From the NCBI GenBank assembly GCA_016169945.1, contig JADLSH010000279.1, forward strand, positions 682,001-746,000: a DNA stretch of 64,000 nucleotides, read 5' to 3'. Below the pieces are notes generated by a model. It saw nothing but the letters and a program-made list of their open reading frames with translations. It ran no database searches and had not been told where the DNA came from. The DNA is from Trachythela sp. YZ-2020. Taxonomy: Eukaryota; Cnidaria; Anthozoa; Malacalcyonacea; Clavulariidae. Position numbers and translations under genes: made by a program. Positions 1 through 11,263 of the stretch are shown here, piece by piece. The stretch's first letter is position 1. Each line of letters opens with the position of its first letter.

Positions 1-142
1 AAGATAATGAAAACGTTCGTATTCTTCAACAATTATATGAAGAATATATAAGACATGAATGATATTGGTGAGAAATATGAACTTTAGTTTATGTAAATCA
101 ACAGGCATTTTCTCTAAATATATTTTCTGTTCATATTTGTAG

Positions 143-286
143 TCCTACTATTTCATCGCTGCGACAGTGTTATCGTATGCCGTTGGTTTTATTCTTGCTG
201 TGGTAATCGAGTTTCCGTCAGAAAATCTGGAAAATCTCGCTTTGAAATTTCTGCAGGAAAGAAAGAAATATACGGTTAATTCTTAA
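143..286 (+). CDS. Last exon of an upstream NRF-6-like acyltransferase (partial, paralog of the next gene)
   Basis: The frame opens just after an AG acceptor at 141-142 and runs 48 codons to TAA at 284-286. It encodes one hydrophobic segment (SYYFIAATVLSYAVGFILAV) followed by IEFPSENLENLALKFL and a basic tail. The last exon of the downstream gene (9540-9677) has the same layout: TYYFLANVVLSYGAAYILSV, then IEFPCANLEELILKYI, also starting in phase 0. This is therefore the final transmembrane helix and C-terminus of a tandem paralog whose other exons lie left of the window. In this family the ending is the last helix of an integral-membrane acyltransferase-3 domain. Only this exon is visible, so the function is inferred from the paralog. 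Confidence 0.85.
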   Translation, partial: SYYFIAATVLSYAVGFILAVVIEFPSENLENLALKFLQERKKYTVNS

Positions 287-855
287 GTAGATCTTATGGA
301 TACATTTCTTCTTTTGCTTTTATTGTTCATTTTTATATATAAGGAATATAGTCCTCCATGTATCTTTTTATTGCATTGAGCTAACTTTTTTTTGTGCTGT
401 ATTATAATAATTACATTTGTATGATGCGCTTATTAAAATGAACACGCAATAACGCGAGCGATTGAAGAATTTTTTGGAAGTATTTTTTGCCAAAAGTCAT
501 TAGCTTTTTAAACGACATAGACTGAACTAAACTTAGTTTATTTTGACTGAATAGCTCTATCAGTTCTAAACTATTCTAAACTGTTCTCTTTAGAGATCCA
601 GTAAGCGCTATCCCCTTCGAAGAAAACCTGGAACCTGCGATGTCCCACTCGATTTTAATCACGACTCATTAATACCTCGAGCTAGGGGCCCTCGGGCAAC
701 AGTCTCGGTTGAGAGAATTACGTAATGTTATTAAAAGCGCTAAAAATAGATTGACAATATATCAAGTGGACGATTAGTGGACGCACATTATTGTCTAATT
801 ATTGTCATAATTTTAACACAAAAAACTGTAATTTTCAAACCGATTGAGCATCATC
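287..855. other. Spacer between tandem NRF-6-like genes
   Basis: There are 569 bases between the stop of the first paralog and the ATG of the second. It must hold the 3' UTR of one gene and the promoter of the next. About 520-700 is a minus-oriented copy of the abundant SINE-like repeat (tail motif GATAGAGCTATCCAGT in reverse). The rest is AT-rich and shows no coding signal. Confidence 0.6.
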
Positions 856-3800
856 ATGAAACGAAGATGTTTTTTGCTTGTTAATATCGCTTTGACTGTG
901 CTTTTGTGTGCTTCATTCACAACCTCTGAAGTACGGAATAACAGCTATGTCGACACAAAGCACCATGAAATTACGACTCAGGACCTTGGTTATGACTTTT
1001 TGCACGCGTATAGGACAACACTGAGAAATGGTTGGCGTGGAGTTACAGAGGCGACGGGAAGAAGCACAACGCAAGAATGCCAGAAAGACATTGACAAACT
1101 GAAAAGCGACACCGAACTTCTGATGCAATGTAATATGCCTTTTCGGATGCCATCTTGCCAATTGGGACAAAAAGAATGATAAAAACACTACCTCGTCCCA
1201 ATGACAATACTTTACCCTAGGGTCATACTATTGTTGCCCTATATAAATTTTTGTTTGCCTCACTTGGCAAGATGGCGTCACCAAACCTTGAAAAGGTGTA
1301 TAATGTATATAAGAGAGATACTATATAATTATTTAATTGTATTAACTCATTAAGCTGTGATGTGCTCATTTCAATGGAAAAGTATTTACCGTCAAGAGAA
1401 GTCTGGGCAGATTGGTTAATGGACAATATTTTTCCTTTAACCATCTGGGGTTCAATTACCAAGAAATATCGGCCACTAGCTAGTTACCCATTTATAGCAA
1501 CCGACAAATGCAATCATTCAATGGCATTAAATTAGACAGAACAGAATAACAACTAAAGTAGGGTGCATACTGGCTTTATTGGTTAAAATAGGGTTGCAGA
1601 TATGGTAAATACATTGCTCCTTACCATTGAGTTAACCCTGCTACTGAAAGTTGAGAGTTGGGTCTTGGTACTTGATAGACCTTTTTGCGGTGCTTGAAAA
1701 CTTGTCTAAAGTTGCAGTTGGTTCTCTCCTATACTTTGAGGTTTTTTCTCTGGGTACCCCCGTTTTCTTCCCCCACCAAAACACAACCCTCTCACATTTC
1801 ACCTCAGCTGTGCTCCATGCTGTACGTAGGTCGTATCGTGCCTCCTAGTGGAGCCCTTAGTAAACCTTCAACTTGGCCATGTTTGAGCTAACTAGCTTCT
1901 CGTAATTTAACTCTTAGCCCCAAGTAAGCACCCACTACCTGTACCTAATTTACCTTGTATTTCTAGGGGCAGGCCACCACCTTGATCTTGACTTAAAATT
2001 TGCTTTCTTTTAGATGTCGATGCGGTTGGTAAACCAATGAGTGGGTACCTACGTGGAAATACCATTTGGCTTGGCTCGTACAGTGAATGTCAAGATATAT
2101 CTAATGCGCATTATTGTACAACAAATCTAGCAATATCTGTTCCAGACTTAGAAAGGATAAGCCCTGTACGTTCTTTAATTCATTGAATTTTGAATGGCTC
2201 TTTGCATGACAATAGTGTTATCCAGTCATGATCCAGTGATTGAAATGTTCCATTGTCTTATAGTTGTTTTGAAAATCCCACTGTTTTCCATGCCGTTTAG
2301 TCACTCATTTGACTTATTTTTCATGAGTTTGTAGAGCCCTGTTATAGTGTTAGGGTAAATTATGACAAGCGACATTGCATCAAAACGGTGACACATAGGA
2401 AATAAAATAGCAACAGACGACAAACTTTGTCCAAACTGGACTTTGTCCAAACTTTGGAAGTGAGACGTGCATAACCCTCCTAAAGGCCTTACATGTTTAT
2501 GCAAAGGCTCACAGTCTCTTTCTCTACGTTGTTCTGCTATAATAGTGAGATCGGGACCATAGGCTTACGGGCACAACTTTCTGTGTGGGGGCAGCCAAAA
2601 TTTTGCCCAAATTTTAAAGCTTAGCCAAATTGCCCGAATTTCGATAACAACATCTTAATAACAATAATAACCACTTTTAATTGTATTTAACAAATCAAGT
2701 ATCTATTTTTTTGTCGACGGGGGGGGTTAAAAATTTTCCCGGAAACTCTTAACTTTACCATCTCTTTTTAAGTCCAAAACCCGGATATTTATCTTATAAA
2801 CCATAATTTTTTCAACAATACGCAAACCAGATAAATAAACAGTACTGTAAATTATAAAATTCTGTTTTTGTTTAAGTTCAGACTAAATAAATCTATTTTG
2901 CCCGAATATTCGTGAACCAATTTTGCCCGAATGACTTGAATCTCCGCCTATGATCGGGACAAGTCGATATATGCACTAACCATTAATGGTACACCATATA
3001 AAGTACCCCTTATATCATATTTTCCAAAATGTTTAGAAACTTAAAATGATGCCTGCACTCTGGGGTTTATGTTTCCCAAGGAGTTGTACAGGCCAGGATG
3101 TTGCCTTGTATTTGAAATACATCTTACAAGAAGGTAGGGACACTCAAAATTGCTCCAAACTAAAATTCACGCAATGATCCATGGGAATGCTTTAACAAGA
3201 ACAATAGGATGCATAGGTCCATGGAATTCCCTCAATAGATGGCTAAAATTAAACAGAACTTTTTGAAAACAATGATGTAACAGTGATAAGATTATTATTG
3301 TATCATCCACCCATATGCAACAGTAGAGTCTGTCAGTGCTTTTTTCCCTATTTGCTTATCTATATCAAACTCATTATTACACCCATAAGAAGCGACAAAA
3401 CATGTTACTCAGATACTTGTATTGAAGTTCATTGTCCTATCAAATCTTCTATTTTAGTGGAAGAGCTTACGAAACATAAAATAAGTCTTCAGTATGGTAA
3501 AGTAACATGTCCTGCTGTGAAACCAACATATACCACTGGTGTCAAAGTTACAATGTAAGTAAAATCCTCTTTCATCCTCAAGCAAAATAGCAAAGTTATT
3601 TGGTACTCCACAATTTCAAAGCTTTGCGTAGTAAAAGTTATTTGAATTTCATATTTTTTCTTTAGCGCACTCTGTGGTTTTCTATTATTCCTCTGTCTGA
3701 TCGGCACTGTGTTAGACCTCGTTGACGAGATGTTCAACATTTCACCAATACCAAGGGATATAAGCGACATTGCCACAGATCAAAACTACATGTCAATGAT

Positions 3801-6800
3801 TCACAAATCGACTCATGAATCGACGTCCAACACATCAGTTGAGGTGAATGGTCCTACTGATAGTTTGACTGCAGAAGATGTGGTTTTGTTAAATCCCTCA
3901 AGTATCTCGGTTAAAGGTCATTATATCATCGCTAATTTTAAAGGTATTTCATTCATTTTTCAGTCAACTAGTAATGAGAAAGTGGGGATAAGGTAGTCAT
4001 GTAGAGCTGCCCATGATTTTTCGATTTCCTTATGTTTTTCGATATTCGATTATATTTAATTAGCAATTCCTATTAATAGTAGATTGGCATTAATAATTGT
4101 CAGACCAAACCAAAATCGTTATAACCCACACTACTTTTCTCACTACTCAGTCTCTATGATATTTTTTGTTTCCAGCAAGTTTTCTTGGTCAATTCTTCCA
4201 ATGTTTCTCACTCCTTCAAAACACTGCGAAAATCTTAAAGACAGATGTCCCACCATCAGCTATCAAATCTATTAATGGTATTCGGGTAATCAGCATCACG
4301 TGGGTCCTTCTTGGACATACATTTGCTTTTTTCGGTTCTTCAATTATAGGTAAGTATAATTAGGCCATCTTACACGGGGCAATTTTGCTGCAACTTGCAA
4401 TGTTTTCTGAAACATAACCTGGGGTCATATTTAATAAAACCAAACTTACCCAGTGTGGGGCAGTTGGAGTAGCGTCATTTAACCCATTACTGTAACTATG
4501 GCAATTGTCTGGCGTTAGACAGAGTAAAATACTAAAGTAGGGCGCATTGCCAGCATTGCCAGCTAATGGGTTAATATAATTTACCCGAGTTGTAATTGCC
4601 ACAACAATTTTATACTGTAGTTCTCTAAATATGGGGAGCAGAAGAGAATGGGAATGTTGTGACTTAAATTATGATATTTGTCGATTTTGTAGAGAACAAA
4701 GCGGGAATAGCAAAAGATGCTCAGCTAGTTTCAATGATGGCCATACTGAGTGGAACTTATTCAGTCGACACTTTCTTTTTCCTAAGGTGTGTGTCTGAGA
4801 GAATATATGATGTGAAATATACTAGGGACTAAACACAAAATCTTGCAAATGTGTAATGATTGGTTGGTTGTTGTCATTGACATTGTCGACTTGTTGTTGT
4901 ATTGTCGTTGTTGTCCTTGACGTTGTTGACGTTGTTGTTGTTGTCGTTGTCCTTGATGTTGTTGTCGTTGTCATTCACAGTAACCAATAGACTTGAACTA
5001 GTAAACCCAATAACTTCCTTGATATAACAAGCCCCAAACAAAGCAACACTGATGATAACTACACATTTGTTTTGTTTAGTGGCCTCCTTGTGGCATACAC
5101 ATGCTTTAGGAAACTTCAAAAAGGCGATAGCAACTTCAACTGGGTTCTCTTTTATGTCCATCGCTTTTGGAGGTAACAGAAGGGAAATGTATTTGCAGAA
5201 AATTGAGAAAAGGTTTTCTATACAGTTTGACCAGTTCCTTCAAATATTTAACTTTCATTCTCAATGTAATTTCAGGCTTACTCCATCTTATATGTTTGTG
5301 ATCCTGTTCTCAATTCATCTCAAGGGCTTTTTGACTGAGTCGCCATTCTGGTATTCACAGTATACAGACCCGATGTGCAGCAAATACTGGTGGACAAACT
5401 TGCTCTATATCAATAACTTTTATCCAAAAGATTCTGAAACTGTACGTAGAAAGACAGTAGCATGATAAAATGGGGAAACATTCGAGGAGATATCCGAATT
5501 GTCAAATGTTTCTGAATTCTGAAACAATATTCTTGTGTTTCCCTGTGGCTTTATGTATCACAATTCTGTTAAAGTCTATAACTTGCATCAGCATCATCCA
5601 CAGTCTGTGTTTGTTTCTATTTTCAGTGTATTGGTTGGTCATGGTACTTAGCGAATGATATGCAGTTCTTTGTTATTACTCCCTTTTTGATACTTCCACT
5701 GTTTAAGTAAGTAAATAAGCAAGCAGTAAGAAGAGTTGCTAGGGAGAGGAGGGGTGGGGGTGTTGATGGGATGGTGGTTAGTGCATGTGCCTTTCACGTC
5801 TGCTGTAATCAGGGCTCATTAACAGGGTTCACTCTTGTAGTAAGACTGGAACAGTATAGGGTGGTTCTTACTGAGAATAGTTTATAAATCATAGAGCTAT
5901 CCATTATAAATTAGGTTAATTTAATAATTTAGTTTAGGTTTCCTCCTGCACTCTGTAGTAATACTGACCAAATAATGGAGAACCTACCTGGAAGAAGAAC
6001 CGACCTGGAAGAAGAACCGTTTAGAACTGGTAGAGCTATCCAGTATAAATAGAGTTAGGAAAGGAATTGAACCTGCGGCCCTGCGATTCCGGTGCAGCGC
6101 TCTAACCAACTCAGCTACAGAGCCCAGTTGCTGAGCATTAATAACCGCAAGTTCGGTATATATGATGGGAGTGATGCCAGTATGGCATCAGGGCCACAGG
6201 TTCAATTCCTGCCAGAGGGCCTAAGTTGCATTTTTTGCAACTGCTCCTGGCTAGGTCTTAAAAATGTATATAAATTTTCGTTCGAGTATTTCATCTACAA
6301 ACACCTTCTACTATTAGTCCTATCGAACGAGATGACGAGAAAAATCTAAATAGAGTTAGTTTAGTGTAGGTTTCCTTCTGTAGTAACACTAGACCAACAA
6401 GAGACGGCCCTTACTGGATCTTTAGGAAGAACAGTTCATAACTGATAGAGCTATCCAGTATAAATACAGTTAGTTTATTTTTGGTTTCCTCCTGTCTTAA
6501 CAATCCACCAATAAAAGATGGATATAGAGCTATCCAGTATAAATAGAGTTAGTTAATCGGTTTTTACTTTGTATAATACTGCATATCGTTTCAGAGTTGG
6601 TTGGCGAGGTCTTGTTCTACCTCTTGGTCTGCTTCTAGAGGCTTCAGTCATAACGGCTTTCATTCATGCACACTGGGATCTCGATCCTATCTCTCTCATG
6701 AAAGCAACTCAAGCTATGCCGTAAGTATGATAGCTGCAGGGTGCGATACTTCAAGATTTTTACTTGTACATCGCTGGTACAACGTCTACAATGATTATTG

Positions 6801-9677
6801 CCGCGTACTTGAGTTGATACAAACTTCAGAGTACGAATTCGTATGGAGATGGAAAAATGCGAAGCAAGTTGAAGGAATGACTGTAACATGCTCTTTTGCC
6901 TTTTATATAGTTCTGCACATTTATTTACTAAATTTATAGTTCAAACTCAAGAAATTTAACATAATTTTGCTTCGTATTTTGTTCCTAAATTCATTTTTCT
7001 ACTAAAAGAATGTGAAAATTAATGAAGAATGTGGCTGAAATTCTTTCGAAATATTCACGAAATTTGCAACGAAATGGCCGCCATTTTGTCAGTGTTCCCA
7101 CTTAACATTTTCATGTCACAGTTTTCTAAAAGTTGTTCGTTCAGTAAACTGAAACTACGAGTTAGAACATGAAGAAACACAATTACATATTATACAAGCA
7201 CATACGAAAGAGACTTAAAACTTTGTTTGTTGCGTAGCTTCTTGCAAAATTTTTAAATCACCCCTTTTCCGGGAAACCTAGCTGCCCAAAAATTGCTAGC
7301 CGCTTACCTGCCTAAAATATATTTCAAATTTTACGATTATGCAATGTGACGTAGAAAGTTGTGTAATTTACATATCAAACCACCTCAATAACTGTAAAAT
7401 GAAAAGAGATATGGGAAATTTATGGAAAAAGAATGTTATAATATCATTTTAAAAGTTATTTCTAATAAAAGTATAATTACAATAACGTAAAAGTCGTTTC
7501 ATATGTCCTTTAACCCTTTTCAGTCATAGGTCAAGAACTATATACATACGTACAAATTGGTTTGCATAGTCATTTTGAAGCTTCTTTGAAAAAAATTCAG
7601 TTTGATGGGTTTCGTGTGGGTTTATCTAGGGGGAAGTCTCTAAGGGAATACATGGAATACGTCTACGTGAAACCATATTGTCGTATTCAAGTATATTTGG
7701 TTGGATTTTTCCTGGGTTACGTTATGCACAGATATAGCAACACAAAGACAAGAACACCTGGCTGGGTATGTATTGTACACAGTCGATAACTTAGGGGCCT
7801 GAGTTGTTTGTTGGCTAGTAATTTAACCGTTAGCTCAATTGGTAGAGCGTCGGCCTAGCATCCACAAGGTTGTTGGTCCAAATTTCCGTGTGGTCAAAAA
7901 AATTTCTTCAGTTTAAATTTCTTCTTTCAAATGAGACAAACTAAATTTTTATTGCCATGTCCCTTTAATGCCTTATTTCTCAAAATTCTCCCAGACCCCC
8001 CACCCCCCTAACTCACTCCTAAGTTTCCCATGAGGCACGAGGACCTGCGGCAGAACTCACTCAGACCTATATCCTTTTCGTATATACTGTCTATATTTTG
8101 TCTGCATCTTTTTTTAGATCACGACTCTACTTGGTTGGTCTGTAGCTGCGGTAGTGGCCATGCTTCTTGTGTATGGACCACACAAGAGTATATTACCTGG
8201 GGCTGAGGAGTGGAACGGGACGGAGAAAGTCTTGTTTGGAACATTTCATAGATTTGTGTGGGGCTTGGTACTAGCCTGGGTCACCTATGCTTGTCATTAT
8301 GGTGCTGGAGGTTTGTGTATATTGTTGGGTTTGTTACTAGGTTACGAAGTTTTGTTCAAAAACTAAATTTCTTTATACTGGATAGCTCTATTAGTTCTAA
8401 ACTGTTCCCTAGTGGCACAGTAAGGGCCATCCCTTATTGATCAAGTAGTATTGCAAAGCGAAACTTGTGATGTTTGGTAGAGAGACACTGGAGGCATTCT
8501 TCTCACATACAGATAAGACGAGATGAAACAATTTTGTTCTATAAAGTGTACAGGGCTCTTCATAATTAGAGAAATGCATTATTACATGAATCAAACCCGG
8601 AGAAGGGTGTATATACACTTCTAAAATTCATTAATTATTCATAAGCAAAATACAAAGGAAACTCATGACCCGTAGCGGATCTATATATATATTTGATATA
8701 GACTTGCCCAAATTTTCTCCTTCAATTTTTACAGCGTAGATAACATCAATCTTCAAAATTCCAACGCCAGTGAGCGTACAAAACGAGTCATTTTAGAAGT
8801 CATATACAAACCTTACAGTTCGGCCTTTATCAGATCTAAAACACTCGGCTGCGCCTCGATGTTTTAAATCTGATAAAGACCTCTTGTGCGGTTTGTATAT
8901 ATTACTTACCACATTGCCATCAATACTCCAAGTTTATATACAGGGCTGTCACTATTCTTTAAGGTCAACAAATATTCCAGTTTCATTTAGGCTTCATGCT
9001 TGGGTAACATACGACAATTTCTTGTGTTTCAGGTTTGGTTAAAAAGTTCCTATCTGCAAGATTTTGGATTCCACTCAGCCGACTGACTTATAACGTCTAT
9101 CTCATTCATTACATCATCTTGATTTTGATGTTCTATGGCGCTCAAGGAACTATACATTTTGATCTATACACAGCTGTAAGTACGGAGTATATGCAGTTGT
9201 GTACTACTGTGGCTATAGATTTCACTAAGCAATATCGTGCAGCAGATGGTGGTCACTCTGGTTATTAGAGTGAGAAAGTAAAATTGGTTGGTTTTAGTAA
9301 GTGTTACAGGGCAAAAGATGATAGTCGAATATTTGAGAGGTCTCGTGTGTGAACGTAGCCTCAATTTAGTCTATTTTCTACCAAAGACTATACAACTACT
9401 ACACATATGAGAACTGCTTTTTGACCATCTTCTGCACGATAGTGCTTAGTGGAATCCATGACTGAAGTTATATATGCACGGAGTTCACTGGTATGAGGTT
9501 CTTAAAAACTAAAATGCTTGACGCTTCTCATTTCTATAGACCTATTACTTTCTTGCGAATGTGGTTTTGTCATATGGTGCTGCTTATATTCTGTCTGTGG
9601 TCATTGAGTTTCCGTGCGCAAACCTGGAGGAGTTGATTTTGAAATACATCAGGAAAGCCCGCAAGAGGGGAGACTAG
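856..9677 (+). CDS. Nose-resistant-to-fluoxetine (NRF-6)-like membrane acyltransferase, 15 exons, about 746 aa
   Basis: Exons: 856-1129, 2014-2165, 3037-3133, 3458-3554, 3666-3943, 4176-4349, 4693-4786, 5080-5172, 5276-5441, 5627-5706, 6595-6720, 7630-7765, 8118-8310, 9033-9175, 9540-9677. The lengths sum to 747 codons in frame. The chosen ATG begins a signal peptide (MKRRCFLLVNIALTVLLCAS). A cysteine-bearing extracellular NRF domain follows (about residues 60-205), with GNTIWLGSYSEC and WGLCFPRSC. A first membrane helix lies at about 208-224 (LCGFLLFLCLIGTVL). The acyltransferase-3 domain runs from about 330, with INGIRVISITWVLLGH and its signature His near residue 347, then FYVHRFWRLTPSYM, WYLANDMQFF and YLVGFFLGYVMHRYS. 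Family members are multipass acyltransferases; nematode nrf-6 affects lipid and drug transport across epithelia. The substrate here is unknown. The exon 1 donor at 1130 sits just before a MITE (1138-1296). Confidence 0.9.
1138..1296. repeat. Inverted-repeat MITE, 'gccatcttgccaa' family
   Basis: The left arm (CCTTTTCGGATGCCATCTTG) is mirrored by the right arm (CAAGATGGCGTCACC...AAAAGG). A second copy lies at 34296-34440 inside CNOT1 intron 2. The element starts only eight bases after the 5' splice site of the acyltransferase gene's first exon. It explains the apparent open frame that continues past that donor. Confidence 0.7.
1625..1990 (+). repeat. SINE-like repeat, 'CTCCGGGTACTCCGGTTTTC' family, diverged copy
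   Basis: Contains TTTTTTCTCTGGGTACCCCC followed by GTTTTCTTCCCCC, a diverged form of the core CTCCGGGTACTCCGGTTTTC. Related copies lie near 16335-16500, 37480-37805, 43010-43340 (reverse) and 55450-55600. It lies in intron 1 of the acyltransferase gene. Boundaries are approximate. Confidence 0.5.
2558..2952. mobile_element. hAT-like MITE with 8-bp target duplication
   Basis: The element starts CATAGGC and ends GCCTATG. It is flanked on both sides by the identical octamer ATCGGGAC (2550-2557 and 2953-2960). The interior is AT-rich and repeats 'TTTTGCCCGAAT/TTTTGCCCAAAT' motifs near both ends. No coding potential is seen. It lies in intron 2 of the acyltransferase gene. The 8-bp duplication and CA start suggest the hAT class. 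Confidence 0.75.
4865..4980 (+). repeat. (GTT/GTC)n-rich low-complexity tract
   Basis: An imperfect trinucleotide tract of TTG/TCG units (TTGTTGTTGT, GTCGTTGTTG). It lies in intron 7 of the acyltransferase gene. The Asn/Asp-rich reverse-strand frame across it is a product of the repeat. Confidence 0.7.
5765..6065 (+). repeat. SINE-like repeat with tail module in tandem
   Basis: Contains GTGCATGTGCCTTTCACGTC, then two successive tail units ending GGTAGAGCTATCCAGTATAA or close variants. It lies in intron 10 of the acyltransferase gene. Further tail units continue at 6340-6560. Confidence 0.6.
6066..6260 (-). repeat. tRNA-derived SINE head (minus strand) next to a second SINE fragment
   Basis: Reverse-complement sequence over about 6066-6123 reads GGGCTCTGTAGCTGAGTTGG then TTAGAGC (A-box-like) and GCAGGTTCAATTCC (B-box-like). 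Downstream on the plus strand, CCACAGGTTCAATTCC at about 6193 is a second B-box-like match. The tRNA fold is incomplete, so this is a SINE head and not a functional tRNA gene. Confidence 0.55.
6340..6560 (+). repeat. Tandem SINE tail units
   Basis: Two consecutive units each carry a 'GGTTTCCT(C/T)CTG' start and a 'GAGCTATCCAGTATAAATA' end. They lie in intron 10 of the acyltransferase gene, just before exon 11. Confidence 0.6.
7815..7895 (+). repeat. tRNA-derived SINE head
   Basis: GTTAGCTCAATTGGTAGAGC resembles the A box and D-loop of a tRNA. It is followed by GTCGGCCTAGCATCC and a degenerate B box (GTTGTTGGTCCAAATTTCC). The acceptor stem does not close, so this is a decayed SINE rather than a tRNA gene. 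It lies in intron 12 of the acyltransferase gene. Confidence 0.5.
8375..8560 (-). repeat. SINE-like repeat copy, minus orientation
   Basis: Reads TATACTGGATAGCTCTATTA and then AGTGGCACAGTAAGGGCCAT, the reverse of the common tail consensus. It lies in intron 13 of the acyltransferase gene. Confidence 0.55.
8800..8910. repeat. Hairpin-forming inverted repeat
   Basis: The arm ATATACAAACC...CCTTTATCAGATCTAAAACA is mirrored by TGTTTTAAATCTGATAAAG...GGTTTGTATAT. It is probably a small MITE, in intron 13 of the acyltransferase gene. A related arm ('CTTTATCTGATA') occurs near 20190-20245. Confidence 0.55.
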
Positions 9678-11263
9678 CGCGTGCGCGTGACATGACGCGT
9701 AAATTTCATATATAAGTATAATGTATAGAAGTAAAGGTTCAGTTTGAGCTATTTGATGGGGAGGTTTAGTTTTAGGACAGCAACACGAGTGTAACAAAAA
9801 CTAAGTTAAAGTGGATTAACTGTATTTATACTGGATGGCTTTATCAGTTTTGAACTGTTCTCCTTAGAGGTCCAGTAAGGCTCATCTCTTATTACTCCAG
9901 TGCTATTACGGGAAGGAAACCGGAATACCCGGATAAATGTTGCGCTGTTCGGTAGAGTTAAGCTGGAACAATCTGCTCACGTGCAAATGAGGTAATATTA
10001 TAATCAGACATACATACATACATTATTCAGCTCACTCCCCGTCGGGGCTTTTCAGTGACCGATTACATCAAGTATTTCGCTTACCTATATTACGTACTTA
10101 GCCTACACTATATATTTTTACAACAATTGTGATATTACTTTCCTAATCTATATATCCTAACCCACCCAGTCAGCTTTCCCTGCAGTGGGAGGAAACCGGA
10201 GTGCCCGGAGAAAACCCACGACTTTCGGTAGAGCGCTGACTTACTCTTTTCACATGAGTAGAGTCCCCAGCGAGAATCGAATCCACAACTCAGAGGTGAA
10301 AGGCGCTTGCCCTGACGACTGCGCCACCGAAGACAACTATATAGTACAGGAATTGAACGAGCCCGGGTCGCAGAGGTGAAAGGCACATAAGCAGTTACCA
10401 CTCTCCACCAACACCCATTGCTAGAGTTGGTCTCATTTTCATTTGCCGTGCTCTTCGACTTCGCATTGTCCTGAATCTAAATCTCCCTAATAATTTAAAG
10501 TTTAAGACCCCTACTTATAATGTAAGTAGATAGATTATAGACGAGTATATTAAACAATTTTAGCAAATTATTCCAAGACAGGGCGCTGGATGCCCTGAAG
10601 TAATTTTAAAGATATTAAATGATTAAGAATTGAATGAAATTAAGAATTGGCATGTCCATACATTGATATTTTTATAAGTTGAAAACTAAGAAGAGAACAG
10701 AGAAGACAATAATCGCACAGTGATGCGAAACAGAATATGTTGACAAACAGTTTTGCTTTCCAGAAACAAAATGCTGTTTCTTCAGCAATGTTTGCTGCTC
10801 TCTTGCAATTTGAATATTGAACCTTACACATTGCCCTGCATTCTTGGTGGGAGCAGTTCAATAGCACAGCGGGACCTTATATTGAACCCCGGGTAATCCA
10901 CCGTCTTAATAAGCTTTTTCACCCCCTACAATCGGTCTCCCATTGAGAAAATTTGATTTTGCGCCTTTGACTTTTTTGAAGAAAAACAGTGTTTTAAATT
11001 AGGTATAATATCTTCGAAAACAATTATAGATGTTAAAAACTTTATAATTGACGACAAAAAGGGAACATGAAACAATTTTTTCGGCAAAAACGGACTGAAT
11101 AAGGACTGAATCAATTTGTCAAAGACAGTTGAGCGTTTTCTCCCCTGGCGTCCAACTGAGTTGTCACCTGGGATACATTTTGACCTTATTCAATATGGCC
11201 GCCAATGCACGTTTTTTGAAGTCAATTAAATTCAACCTGTGATCTCTTGCAAAATTTGAAGCC
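9678..11263. other. Intergenic region between the acyltransferase gene and VAC14
   Basis: Holds the 3' UTR of the acyltransferase gene and the VAC14 promoter. About 9825-10010 and 10175-10400 are minus-oriented SINE-like copies. The second includes GGAAACCGGAGTGCCCGGAG and, on the reverse strand, a tRNA-like head (GGTGGCGCAGTCGTCAGGGC...GATTCGATTCTCG). Short open frames here (for example 10640-10867 minus) have no recognisable homology. Confidence 0.6.

Noticed and set aside
1130..1188. Continuation of the first acyltransferase exon to a stop near 1179
   Set aside because: The frame runs into a MITE after the GT at 1130. Splicing at 1129 joins in phase to the NRF-domain exon at 2014.
7815..7895. 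Possible functional tRNA gene
   Set aside because: The A-box region matches well, but the B box is degenerate and the acceptor stem does not pair. A SINE head fits better.
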